A stretch of DNA of 64,000 nt from Sweltsa coloradensis (taxonomy: Eukaryota; Arthropoda; Insecta; Plecoptera; Chloroperlidae): contig JAMZAV010000637.1 in NCBI GenBank assembly GCA_024449915.1, forward strand, positions 62,001-126,000, in the 5' to 3' direction. Below the pieces are notes generated by a model, which was not told the DNA's origin, searched no databases, and saw only the letters and a program-made list of their open reading frames with translations. The position numbers and the translations under genes were made by a program. Below are positions 1-10,544 of this stretch, piece by piece (positions within the stretch are counted from its first letter, which is position 1; each line of letters opens with the position of its first letter).

Positions 1-15
1 GTCCTACTCCAGACA

Positions 16-1206
16 GTGCAAGTTAAAGTAGAGGGGAACAACGGACAGAGTAGATTAGCCCGAGCTATTATTGATACCGGATCACAAAGATCATACATTA
101 CTAGTACAATAGCTCGGGAAATGGGGTACAAAGTAAAGAAACGAGAAACTTTAAAACACGGCTTGTTTGGCGGTCAGGTGACTACACCTAGAGAACATAA
201 AGAATACGAAGTTCACCTGGCCAACCCCGACAACGATTATAGATGTCATTTTAAAGTCTTAGATAACCCCGAGATATGTAAATATACAGGAAGTATTCCT
301 AGAGGTGCGTGGATCTCCGAGTTAGAGGACAAGCATATAAAGCTGAGTGATTTCGGCCACGCATCTAAACAGATCGAAATCTTGATCGGCGCCGACGTGG
401 CTGGTAAATTATTCACTGGCAACATGCACTCTCTTGAGTCAGGACCAGTCGCGATCGAGACCCGGTTAGGGTGGACTTTGATGGGCAAAATAACTGATAA
501 TGATAGCGTCCAACAATCCACCGATTCTCTCATGGTCACCTCAATGTTTTTAAGTGACTGTACTATCCAAGATCTTTGGAAACTCGATGTTCTGGGAATC
601 ACAGACAATGCGACCCAAGTTGAAAAGCAAGTGTTGGCGGAAGAAACAACAAATCACTTCCTGCGAACTGTCAAGAGAGAACCAGATGGTCGATACGCAG
701 TCGACTTGCCTTGGGTCGAAGGCCACCCACCCTTGTCGGATAATTATAACGTCGCTGTGAAGAGACTGCAAAATACAACAAAGAAGTTGAAAGATAGCAA
801 TCACTTTGAGGAGTATGCATCAATCTTTGATAGTTGGAAGGAAGAAGGAATAATTGAAGAGGTAAAGCCGGAAACAATTGGTAATGAAGCCCACTACCTA
901 CCTCACCGGGCGGTTATAAAAGAGGGTAGTAGTACGAACATTAGGCCGGTTTTCGACGCATCCTCGCGAAAAGATAATAAATCTCCTTCTCTAAACGATT
1001 GCTTGTCTACGGGTCCGAACTTGATAGAACTTATTCCGAGGGATCCTAATGAAGTTTCGTCAAAAGGCGATAGGTTTTTTCGGCCGACATTAGAGCCGCG
1101 TTCTTGCAAATATCAGTCAACAAGCAAGATCGCGATTACCTTCGTTTCCTTTGGTGGAAGGATAATGAATGCAAAGAGATTCAATTACTCAGACATTCAA
1201 GGGTAG
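16..1206 (+). pseudogene. BEL/Pao pol fragment: aspartic protease and start of reverse transcriptase
   Basis: The open frame is about 396 codons and is already open at the window edge, so the true start is not visible. Near residue 20 it shows the retropepsin-like active-site context IIDTGSQRSYI, followed by a DUF1758-type domain containing LIGADV and GPVAIETRLGWTLMGK. That stretch is typical of the BEL/Pao protease region. After about residue 215 comes the peptidase-A17/Pao segment with LPW, then RT motif material (RPVFDASS, LNDCLSTGPNL). The frame then leaves the conserved RT at about 1085: in another frame at 1104-1304 the RT sequence resumes with DRDYLRFLW and FGVASSPF. This marks an internal frameshift or small deletion. 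Confidence 0.88.
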
Positions 1207-1872
1207 TTTTTGGCGTGGCAAGCAGTCCGTTTATACTAGCTGCGACAATCAACTATCACTTAGATAATCCTCCTAAAACCTCGAAGCTACAGCAAATCAG
1301 TTGAGGGACGCTTTTTACGTCGATAATTAGTCTAACCAGTGTAGACGACAACAAAGAAATTACCAAATTTGTCGCCGAATCCACTGAGTTGATGAAAAGC
1401 GCGTAATTTGAATTGAGAAGATAAGAGTACAACGGAGACTCTAATCAAGACAACGACGCAAAGACGGCAAAAACAAACATTCTCGGACTTGTTTGGGATA
1501 AAGTAAAAGATACGCTAAGTTGCAATACAAACAAGGTAAATTTAAGATGTCGGAGACGTTTTCAACAAAAGAAGTCTATTGTCCACTACCAACAAGATAT
1601 TCGATCCCATCGGTTTTACTTGCCCCATAACAATACCTCCTAGGTTATTGTTACAAGAAACTTGGCAACTTAAAATAAACTGGAATCAAGAATTGCCTCT
1701 TGATATCAAGGAAAAATATACTAAGTGGAGGGAAGAGTTATCACTGCTGGATCAAATACAAATTCCACGTAGATTAAACCTAGGAGAGGGCGACGTTACG
1801 TTGCATACGTTTTGCGATGCCAGTAAAGCGCATATGCTTGCTGCATCTTTATGCGTAATGAATCGCCACTAG
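1207..1872 (+). pseudogene. BEL/Pao reverse transcriptase palm/connection remnant
   Basis: The stretch from 1207 to about 1578 has RT-like words scattered over frames. At about 1319 it encodes FYVDN followed by a stop, where an active RT has an aspartate pair (YVDD-like). The catalytic site is therefore both mutated and interrupted. From 1579 an open frame of about 97 codons shows KIFDPIGFTCPITI and TFCDASKAH, the conserved connection between RT and RNase H in BEL/Pao elements. It ends at a stop at 1870. Confidence 0.8.
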
Positions 1873-2086
1873 GGACCACAGTTGATCTGGTTCAAGCAAA
1901 GAATAGAATAACTCCCCTTAAAAACTCATAATTCCACGGCTTGAGCTACTTTCTTGCCTCATAGGCGCTCGCCTCACATACGAAGTAAATAAGACATTAC
2001 AATTACCTAACGAGAAAATATTCTTCTGGTCTGATTCAACAACCGCTCTTAGCTGGATAGAACGCCAAGATCAATGGGGTGCGTAT

Positions 2087-2605
2087 GTGTGGAACCGAGT
2101 GAATGAGATTCACGAACTGACAGCAGGCAGCACGTGGCAACACATTCCAGGTACCCACAACCCCGCGGACATTCCATCCCGCGGGGTGGGGGTGAAGCAG
2201 TTCGTAAAGACGAAATGGTGGGAGGGTCCTAAATGGATGAAAGCTGACCTATCGTTATGGCCTACTAGTGAACAAAAAATCGACGAACAAGAGATCGGTT
2301 CAGAAAAACGAAAAACAATCAAAGTGAACCTTACAACACCGGAGACCCTGGGTTCGGAAATAATCAATGCACGATTCTCTAAATTCAAAACAATGTTAAA
2401 AGTAGTTGCGTGGATAAGAAGATTTGTTCATAACTGCAAACATCCAGCAACGAGAATTCGAGGTGAACTTAGCATTCAAGAAGTTCAAGACGCAGAGGTA
2501 CATATCCTACTATTAATACAAAGCGAAGCCTTCACTCCAGAGGTAATGAAGGTCAATGAAGAATATTCACTTGGAGAGAACAGACAAGGGTTTGCTGACT
2601 GTTAG
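2087..2605 (+). pseudogene. BEL/Pao RNase H end and integrase N-terminal segment
   Basis: This open segment shows GTHNPADIPSRG, the signature downstream of RNase H in BEL/Pao pol, followed by WWEGPKWM. An upstream out-of-frame piece near 2030 reads as the RNase H core (FWSDSTTALSWI). The segment ends at a stop near 2603. The integrase zinc-binding domain then continues in another frame. Confidence 0.82.
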
Positions 2606-3534
2606 ATCCCGTCTCACAGCACGTGAAGATACCAACGAGTTCAAATCACCCACACTTCTGCCAAGTAAACACAACATCGTGGAGAAGATAATAATCGACG
2701 CGCACGAGAATCTCTCCCACGCCGGTGTAAATATCACTCTCAGTCAATTGAGGAAAGATATTGGGTTTTGAGGGGAAGAAAAACAGTAGCCCGGGTCATA
2801 TCTCATTGTCAAAAATGTAGGCGGTTCACGGCGAAACCCATGACGTCACTAGCACCCGCGTTACCCGCTGACCGCGTCAACGACGCAGCTATATTTGAAG
2901 TCAGCGGCGTCGATTATGCTGGACCACTGTATTTGAAGGGTAATAAGAAGGCATGGATTGTCGTATTTACATGCGCAGTTTACCGTGCCATACATCTCGA
3001 ACTAGTTACTTCACTGAGTACAGAAGCATTCTACAGGCTCTTGAACGATTCATTAGTAGAAGAGGTAGGCCTCGAACTATATATTCTGACAACGCGACGA
3101 ATTTCGTAGGTGCAAACAACATGCTTAAATTTAAAGAAGAATTAACTCAAGCAACTCTCATGAAAAGGATAGAGTGGAAGTTCATCCCTCCACTATCCCC
3201 CTGGTGGGGGGGATGGTGGGAGAGAATGATAAGAATGATAAAAAACTTGCTACGCCGAATTCTTGGAAAGTCTATTCTCAAATACGAAGAAATGATTACT
3301 ATCCTGTGTAATATAGAAGCCATACTAAACTCACGTCCATTGACTTATGTATCTGAAGATTGTAATGATTATCGCGCTCTAACTCCAGCATTGTTCCTAA
3401 ACGAGACACCTAGCAATCAGCTCATTGACACGGAGTTAATTGATCAGAAATCACTATCAAAACGTTACAATTACAAGATAAAGCTATTGCAGGACCTAGG
3501 CAACGCTTCAGAAGGGAATATCTCTCAGAGTTAA
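2556..3534 (+). pseudogene. BEL/Pao integrase in three overlapping frames
   Basis: Three staggered open pieces cover one integrase. At 2556-2771 is the zinc-finger part (DAHENLSHAGVN). At 2768-3109 is the start of the core (HCQKCRRF, GVDYAGPLYLKG). At 2953-3534 is the rest of the core and the C-terminal part (SDNATNFVGANN, WWGGWWERMIRMIK, LNSRPLTYVSED). Aspartate and glutamate positions of the DDE triad can be seen in GVDYAGP, YSDNATNF and WWERM. The frame changes show it is non-functional. Confidence 0.85.
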
Positions 3535-3560
3535 TACAGTTTTCGTCGAAGAGGAACTCA

Positions 3561-3821
3561 ATGCCTATAAAGAAAGGGGACCTAGTGTTCATAAACAATG
3601 ACGCAAAAAGATTGCAGTGGCCCTTGGCCCGCGTAATGGACGTATATCCTGGCCGGGACGGATTCTCGCGGGTAGCCAAGCTGAAGACGCAGTATGGTGA
3701 ATGTACTCGATCCATACAAAAGTTACACCCCGTCGAGGTCCAAAAGCAAGACGAAAGCAGGACTCTAATTACCAGGAGTGGGAGGGCAAGTCGGAGACCC
3801 GACAGGCTAAATCCTCAGTAA
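3561..3821 (+). pseudogene. BEL/Pao C-terminal DUF5641-like segment
   Basis: The reading frame of about 86 codons contains KKGDLVFINND, WPLARVMDVYPGRDG and IQKLHPVEV, the chromodomain-like tail found after the integrase of BEL/Pao elements. It ends at TAA just before a C-rich tract that opens the 3' non-coding region. Confidence 0.8.
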
Positions 3822-4755
3822 ACAACCCCCCCCCCCTCACCTGCGGAAATCCGCAGCGTCCTCGTCCTGTGTTCTCCTAGAATCTTTTGTTTACATACGC
3901 AAACAACCTCAGGCGACCGCCCTACTTTAAATCATTCCTTGTAAATACGTCCTTCCTCCAACCTGCCAATATACCATCCGCACCTGCAACACTAAGGTGG
4001 AGGAAGAAAGAAGAAGTAGAGACGACTTGGCATTTCCATCATGACAATGACTGTCATGCACGGCCAAGTCGCTGTCCGAGGCGATTCGCAGTGGACGACT
4101 GGTGTTCCATTGGGTGTTCCAGTCGCCATTCCATGGTGGTCACCAAGGGGGGCAGATCGTCGAGTCAACCTCTTGGCTGTTTCCCCCCCCCCCCCCCCCT
4201 CATCAGCGAATTCGTCCTCTTGGCTGAGATCGACACCCCTCACCGGTTGGAGCCCGTACTACATTACCGCGTATCGTGTGCTGAGCGCGTGCCGTGTGGG
4301 TTAAAGTCGAAAATTGAGCCGACCTCATTTCCGAGGTGGGAGTTTGTTGCAACCCCACTTCACGCGAGTGATAAAAATATGAATATAATAATATATACTT
4401 TGCGTATTTTACTATCTATTAACAATTATATTCATAAAAGAACAATTATTTGAACTATGAAACTATATTTTTATTGAAACATCAAGCAAGAAAGACAATC
4501 TATTTTCATAAATTAACTTTGATTTGCATATTGTCTGATGGTTGTATTGTTTATTCTTGTATTGTATGTATGTGTTTCTGTTTCATTTTTGTTATTTTTA
4601 TGTTGTGTTCTATTTCAATGTCAATAGCATGCAACGGTTATTTCCTTTTCACGTTCTTGTGGCGATCCATTCAGGACATCATACAACGTCATTTTCTCCC
4701 CCTCTTCAAGGGATGGTCATGTGTCTAACTTTGGGTTCGGACAACCGTACTCTGC

Positions 4756-4762
4756 TATAAAA
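4756..4762 (+). promoter_or_regulatory. TATA box of the retrotransposon LTR
   Basis: TATAAAA precedes a GC-rich segment by about 25 bases in the putative LTR. The position and orientation match the promoter expected for sense transcription of the BEL/Pao element. There is no proof of activity. Confidence 0.45.
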
Positions 4763-4924
4763 CGAGAGCTCCTGCGAGGGCCTCGCTAGTGGTTCGGTTA
4801 TGCCTGCTACTCGCAACATCTATCCTGTCTCTCTGTAAAATGTACATATTGTCACAATACACTATCCTAGTTAAACCTACGTCACTTGTTCTCATTGCTA
4901 CGCCTTCAATATCCACACCATCCT

Positions 4925-5170
4925 TCGTCGAGACCTCCGAGACGTCGAGAACTTCCAGACATGCCTCTTAAAGGTCTAGCATTCGAGACGTCGAGTTTAT
5001 GCCTACTATAGGCCTAGTCGCGAGACTTCGAATGCCCTCCTCTATGATAGACACCTAGACCTCGAGTTAGCTGCCTCATATAGGCTTAGACGTCGAGACG
5101 CCGAGATTATCGCCTACTATAGGCTTAGTCGCGAGACGCCGAGCTCCCGAGCTTCTTATAGGCTCGCATA
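4925..5170 (+). repeat. Degenerate tandem repeats CGAGACGTCGAG / GCCTACTATAGGC
   Basis: About four to five diverged units alternate a CGAGACGTCGAG-like palindrome with a GCCTACTATAGGCCTAGTCG-like palindrome, with a spacing of roughly 45-60 bases. They lie downstream of the TATA box in the probable LTR. Such palindromic arrays could form an RNA stem or bind a protein; no function can be assigned. Confidence 0.7.
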
Positions 5171-5295
5171 GCCACAAAATAGGTGTTCTAGACACCAGTC
5201 TCCATTTACGCAGAAGTCCTTGCGGGTGAACATCTACCCCCTCCCTTACTCCTATCTACTCCGCGGGTCCACCAACATCCTATCGGCCTGCGACA

Positions 5296-7169
5296 TCAAT
5301 CATGGCAGAAAAAGGTTATTATGACAATCTGTAGGGCCATGAACCTACGAGTATGTAGTCAAAAATCTGTTTACTTACGTTAAGGCGCACTCAAATCATG
5401 TTACGTAACAATGTAATTCGCCGATAGAGGTTTCTCAAGTACTACACATCAAGACTATATTTTGGGACGTACCTGCACCGCGATTCTCTATTGTCCGCGT
5501 TAACGTTAAATATCAATTCGGCGTTAATTAACGATAACATTGCGAGTTTGTGATTCACTAACGAATTTTATCGTCAGCGGACGTTAAAAGTGACGTCATT
5601 TTTAACGCGATCCAAACCCCTGCCTTTTTTCACCTCCACTTCAAATTTAAGAAGCTAAGAATAATCGTATTTTGTTGTGATGGCTATCTAAATAATCAAT
5701 TTTCAGGTTAATAAATATGTTTTAGTGTAGTAAAGTAACATCTATACTGCATTTATAACATACACAAATAGTAATAACAAAGATTAGACATGTAATAACA
5801 TAACCTCAATTACGCAAAGAGTGCAATGCCGAATATAGAAGTGGTTTTGTCTTTCTATTCTAACATCTTTGCTTTAAAGTCCTCTTCATTCCAGCGTTTT
5901 CATTGGCCGAGTGATCGAGATCACACAGCCTTCTCGAGAACTTGTCCAAACTAATATAACAGGCGCCGGTCTGCTGCACCGGTAACGCGCTTTTGAGACA
6001 GTTAACGCACCTTACAGTTTTGTTTTAGGGAATCGCGCGTTAACCTAACGTGCGGTAAATGTTTAACGTGGTGGCGTTAAATTTAACGTTAACGCGGACC
6101 TTAGAGAATCGCGGTGCTGGATCAAAACCCACACTTTAAAATCCTTACTAAAGATTTTATTCATGTATTTCTTAAATATATTCATTAAAATCACAGATTT
6201 AGCCCCTTAATATAGCCCTTAGATATGTTATTTCCACCAAATTTACACCCCATAAGTAGTAGGCATTGAGGTTGTCTACGGGGAGATTTTATTTCGCAAA
6301 ATCTAGTACCTAGGTGCCCGCTATAGGGTACTGTACACTCAGGTACCTCGTTAAAAAAACATTTTTTTTTGCGTTTTCGGTGTGTTTCCAAGCCTCAACA
6401 AAACGTGAAATTAACTTTGAATACGTCATAATCAGACCTATTTAGGTACCTGACAACCCATGCTTATTTAGGTTGGGGTGCAATCATTCCTTCCGAGTTA
6501 AAAATTGGATGAAAAATTATCAAAATCGCTTTTTTAATTCCTCTGCCAGGTGCCTAATTCAAAGGAGTTAAATAAGCGTTTTTTGATAATTTTTCATCCC
6601 ATATTTAACTCAGTAGGAATGATCGCTCCACAACCAAAATTAGCATGGGTTGCCAGGTACCTAAATAGGACTGATTATGACGTATTCACAGTTCATTTCA
6701 CGTTTTGTAGAGGCTTGGAAAACACACCGAAAACGAAAAAAAAACATTGTTTTTTAACGAGGTACCTGAGTGTACAGTACCCTATAGCGGGCACCTAGGT
6801 ACTAGATTTTGCGAAATAAAATCTCCCCGTAGACAACCTCAATGCCTACTACTTATGGGGTGTAAATTTGGTGGAAACAACTTATCTTAGGGCTATATTA
6901 AGGGGCTTAATCTGTGATTTTAACGAATATATTTAAGAAAATCCATGGATAAAATCTTCAGTAAGGATTTTAAAGTGTAAGTTTTGATCCAGGTAAGTCC
7001 CAAAATATAGTCTTGATGTGTAGTACTTGAGAAACCTCTATCGGCGAATTACATTATTACGTAACATGATTTGAGTGCGCCTTAACGTAAGTAAACAGAT
7101 TTTTGACTACATACTCGTAGGTTCATGGCCCTACAGATTGTAATAATAACCTTTTTCTGCCATGATTGA
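5296..7169. mobile_element. Long foldback (inverted-repeat) element
   Basis: The left arm from 5296 (TCAATCATGGCAGAAAAAGG) is the reverse complement of the right arm ending at 7169. The arms continue to an asymmetric centre at about 6540-6562. Each arm is about 600 bases once the MITE at 5476-6116 is removed from the left one. No conserved coding frame was found in the arms. No convincing target duplication was seen, so the superfamily stays open. Confidence 0.85.
5476..6116. mobile_element. 641-bp MITE with CACCG termini and 3-bp CTG duplication
   Basis: It has terminal inverted repeats of about 37 bases beginning CACCGCGATTCTCTA and is flanked by CTG at 5473-5475 and 6117-6119. The opposite arm of the host foldback preserves the empty site with a single CTG, so insertion and duplication can be read directly. 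CAC-starting ends with a 3-bp duplication resemble CACTA/EnSpm-type elements; that assignment is inferred. Internal GTTAACG-rich subrepeats occur. Confidence 0.8.
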
Positions 7170-7977
7170 CTTATACCGTATCAAGTGTGGTCTATTTACT
7201 AATTATTTAAAACAATGAGACAATCATAAAACATTATTGTGCCAATAAAAAAACGTTAACCAAATTACATTGAAAAAAATTAAAATTTGACCTTCATTGA
7301 CCTCTGCTGGACACAAAATTAATTTTGAACAAATTGTCATATTTTTTTTCGAAAAACCCTTGAAAAAGCTTTGATGACATACAATGGATACTAGGTTTCA
7401 TTTACTAATTTTTTTTAAATTCAATTTTATTACACTTTCATTTAGGGGATGATTAGACCCTCCCACCCTTTGGGGATTTTAGGGGTTTCTTTATGGATTA
7501 TTAAGTTTTGTTTTCTGAATCCAATGATACCAAATTCGCTTCTGTTGCAATTTGTCCAAGGTTCGACCTCAAATTTGCGTATAGACCCCGGACTATATAG
7601 CTACAATAAAAACTTAATCTCTATGGCTACAAAAATAAGTATTTTTAAACTGATGCGAGATAGTTTATGTAAAATTTTAAACACATGTGAGGTCAAAACG
7701 CATAGGTTTAAACTAGTGAAAGTCCTGTGGTCCCTTTTAAAATATATATTATTTAATAGTCATCTTACCAAATTAAGGCTCGGCCTATTTCACATTTAAA
7801 TCCATTTTCCTCCCGTATTCATTACCATCCATCATTCAACTGTCTTTTTACAACAATCACTTTGCTAAAAGAGTTCCACCGCCTTCTTGAATACTACCAA
7901 ACCTCTCAAAAGATACACAGATTTGAGATTTCGCAGCATAAAATCTCTATGCTCAAAATCGACGAGATTTCTAAACC
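7170..7977. other. AT-rich spacer without recognised gene
   Basis: This AT-rich DNA has homopolymer runs. A plus-strand open frame of about 116 codons (7449-7799) has no recognisable domain and a composition like random AT-rich translation, so I do not call it a gene. Confidence 0.6.
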
Positions 7978-7985
7978 ACCCCTAT

Positions 7986-10536
7986 TAGGGTGTCCCAAAA
8001 AAAAACATTTTGAAAAATGAAAGTCTCACCATTCAAAAAGTTTTATAATACCATCAAATTAACACTTGTAAAATTTAAGCTAATTTTGGTTGAAGTTTAG
8101 AGGTCCCCCAAGGGCTTCCAAAGTGGCTTTATTTGGCCAAAAAGCTCCAAACCATACACAATTGACACGGTGACGTATTAATAGCATACAATTATATTTC
8201 ATATTATTGGAGAGGTCTTGAAAGGTACTTTCTATAAATATCTACCAAATTAATATTTATGAGTTTGGCTTAGAAGTTAATATATATAAAAATTGGAAGA
8301 AAACCATAATTTATAGACTTTTGCCTAGATTCGCGACATTACGACAGTATCTACGTTCTTTGTCATATCAAGGCTACATGTGAATTAGTTCATCACAATA
8401 GCATGTGGTAAACTTTTTTCGTTGCAGTTCAACTACTTGAAGCAAATCTGCTTCTGTTGCTCGTTCTTGGTTGTTGTGTTAAAGTCTTGTATGAGCGCAA
8501 CACCCCGCTCGGCACAGTCGTTGATGCAGGCCAAGTGAGCGACAAGGATTGCAGCATCCTTAAAGGACTGCGTTTCTGGCCAGGCTTCAACGGGAATGTC
8601 AAGGAAACTATCGTTGTTTAGAAACTCTTAAGTAGTCGTCCCTTGAGTGTAACATCGAGAGCTGTTCAGTTAAGGACAACTTTACTGTGTCTTGATGCCA
8701 CTATAAGTGGGACTTGTCGTTCTATAGGTTCATGTGTATTGCGTATTGAGCGTAGACTAGTTTTCCTTGTAGGCCTACTTCTTAAAAAATAACATTTCTG
8801 GTCCAATTGATGGTCCAAGACAAAGATTGAATGCATCTGCCAGTAGAACTTCAAACATACAATGTCGACAAGCTAACCAAAGCAAATCTCTACCAATTTC
8901 ACTTTCTAGTAGTGTACAAGCTCCATTGAACTTGCCAGTATTTGAAGCAGTTGTGTCAAAACACATACTTATTACATGTAAATCACAGTTCCATGACTGA
9001 ATGTGTTCAAGAACAGATGCAGCTGCATCTTTGCATGTCCCAGAAACCCAGATGCTAGCTTTGTAACTCCAAGAAGTTTTGTTGAGCCGTCCACAAGTGA
9101 GGAAACTAAAACCGGAAACCATTCAACAAGACCAGTCTCGACACCGGTGACATCCGGTAAAAGCTTACCATCCCAGTGTACAACACATTTAGTAGCACAA
9201 GATTCCATCTTACTTAATTCACTCTGCAGTTTCACGGCGACGAAGTTGACGCTGTCGGTGAACTGTACTTTTAGATAGCACTGTGGTGGAAGTTAAAAAT
9301 ACTACTGTATTGAGAACAGAATCCATGATCATGGTAGACTTCCAAATGCTGATGTTTATACGGTCCAATACAGCAGAAACTTTGGGAGAAAAGACACATT
9401 TACGGCGTTTGCGACTACTTCGTGTGCTAGGCCTAGTGTTCGGTGTGGAAGTAATCCCAGATTTCCCTTCCAGAATTTTCTTCTTGGGACTCAATGGGAG
9501 CAGAAATTGCTGAAGTAGACATTACCGGAGAACTTGTTTGCTACAGCTGCTGTATGCATGCGTTTAGCTACCTGCTTTCTACGTTTGGCAGATCGTGTCT
9601 CTAGGGCTGCGAGGTTTCTGTCAACAGGCCCAATGGATCCTATGCTGGAATCTTGTTGTAGCTTCAGTAACTGTCGGTCTTCTTCATTCTTAAAGCTAGC
9701 TGATCAGCATTGGCATGACTGATAGCTTGTCCATTTTTTTAATGTACTCTGACTGATGTAGTTGGTCCATTTTGTTACTCTTACTACGATGTTTCATTAA
9801 AGCAACTTGTGTGCCATAGAGATCTTTGATCATCTTGACTATGTGACGTTTTTGTCTAATTGGTAAACGTGACTCAAGCCAGTATGGTACTGCTTGATTA
9901 TGTACTCTTAAGTGCACTTTTGCCCCAGTGTAAGTTTTTGTACCCGGTGGTAAAAAACAAAGTTCCCAATCACTTCTCGAACGAAATAAATAAACATTGG
10001 ATTAAATAAAAATAAAAATATATATTTGTAGGCCTATGGTGTACATAAATAGGTAGGCCTACATCATAATATAAATCGGATAAATTCAATGAGAATCCCC
10101 ACTAACTCCGACTCGTTTGTTTAGTGCAATTGATTACCAGAAATCACGCTTTCTTTGAGTAACGAATCCATGTGGTGTTGTCTACAGTTCTGCATCTCCG
10201 GACTGAAAATGGTTATATTTCGTATGATTTCACCACATGGGTAGGCCTACAGTGCAAAGACTAAGGTGTAGGTACTTGATGCTACCTTCACTTAGCATGT
10301 CCACTAACCCAAAAAAATAAAAATTCCCCGCAAAACAGCTAAAAATACAAAATCCGGTAAATGCATGTTTTCCCGGCATATATGAGAATTTGGGAGCCCC
10401 TGGGGGACCTCTAAACTTACTCCGAATGAGCTATAATTTTATTAGTGCAAATAAAAAGTCGAAAGGAAACTTTTTGGGGGGTGAGACTTACTATTTGTAA
10501 TTTTTTAATTTTTTTGTGGCATTTTGGGACACCCTA
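7986..10536 (-). mobile_element. hAT-like DNA transposon with 8-bp target duplication (transposase broken)
   Basis: The ends read TAGGGTGTCCCAAAA inward from 7986 and, inverted, at 10536. They are flanked by a perfect 8-bp duplication ACCCCTAT (7978-7985 and 10537-10544). Inverted similarity continues inward, for example AGTTTAGAGGTCCCCC near 8096 and its complement near 10410. The 8-bp duplication and the TAGGG start are hAT hallmarks. The interior carries a minus-strand transposase relic. Confidence 0.9.
8775..9950 (-). pseudogene. Divergent hAT-like transposase relic
   Basis: Read on the minus strand, the upstream part holds PYWLESRLPIRQKR and a basic NLS-like stretch (RSSRKRRK). The middle reads VVHWDGKLLPDVTG and STKLLGVTKLASG. 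The downstream part reads CFDTTASNTG, GACTLLE and LLWLACRH. This set is recurrent in uncharacterised invertebrate transposase-like proteins. The DTTASN and CRH motifs resemble the second catalytic Asp and the C-x-x-H region of hAT transposases. The pieces lie in different frames (a shift near 9060-9100 and others upstream), so it is inactive. The family assignment rests mainly on the element ends. Confidence 0.65.
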
Positions 10537-10544
10537 ACCCCTAT

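Larger units (their letters stand above)
1..3821 (+). mobile_element. BEL/Pao LTR retrotransposon, internal region (degenerate, 5' end off window)
   Basis: The order protease, reverse transcriptase, RNase H, integrase, C-terminal DUF5641-like segment on the plus strand is the pol layout of BEL/Pao elements. The gag part must lie before position 1. The frame is broken in many places: near 1206, through 1300-1580, at 1872, around 2605, at 2771, near 3109 and at 3534. The copy is therefore dead. It sits in or beyond the 3' introns of the minus-strand host gene TTC28 and is antisense to it. I describe the fragments separately and have not rebuilt the protein. Confidence 0.9.
3822..5295 (+). repeat. 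3' non-coding region / probable LTR of the BEL/Pao element
   Basis: No host gene is seen here. The segment follows the pol stop and runs to a foldback element at 5296. It contains C-homopolymers at about 3829 and 4187, a TATAAAA box at 4756 followed by a GC-rich start-site-like stretch, and a degenerate tandem array at 4925-5170. This fits a long U3-R-U5. The matching 5' LTR lies outside the window, so the exact boundaries are inferred. Confidence 0.55.

Noticed and set aside
3887..4453. Open frames of 80-190 codons in the region after the BEL/Pao pol stop
   Set aside because: They cross homopolymer C runs, show no family resemblance and lie in the probable LTR.
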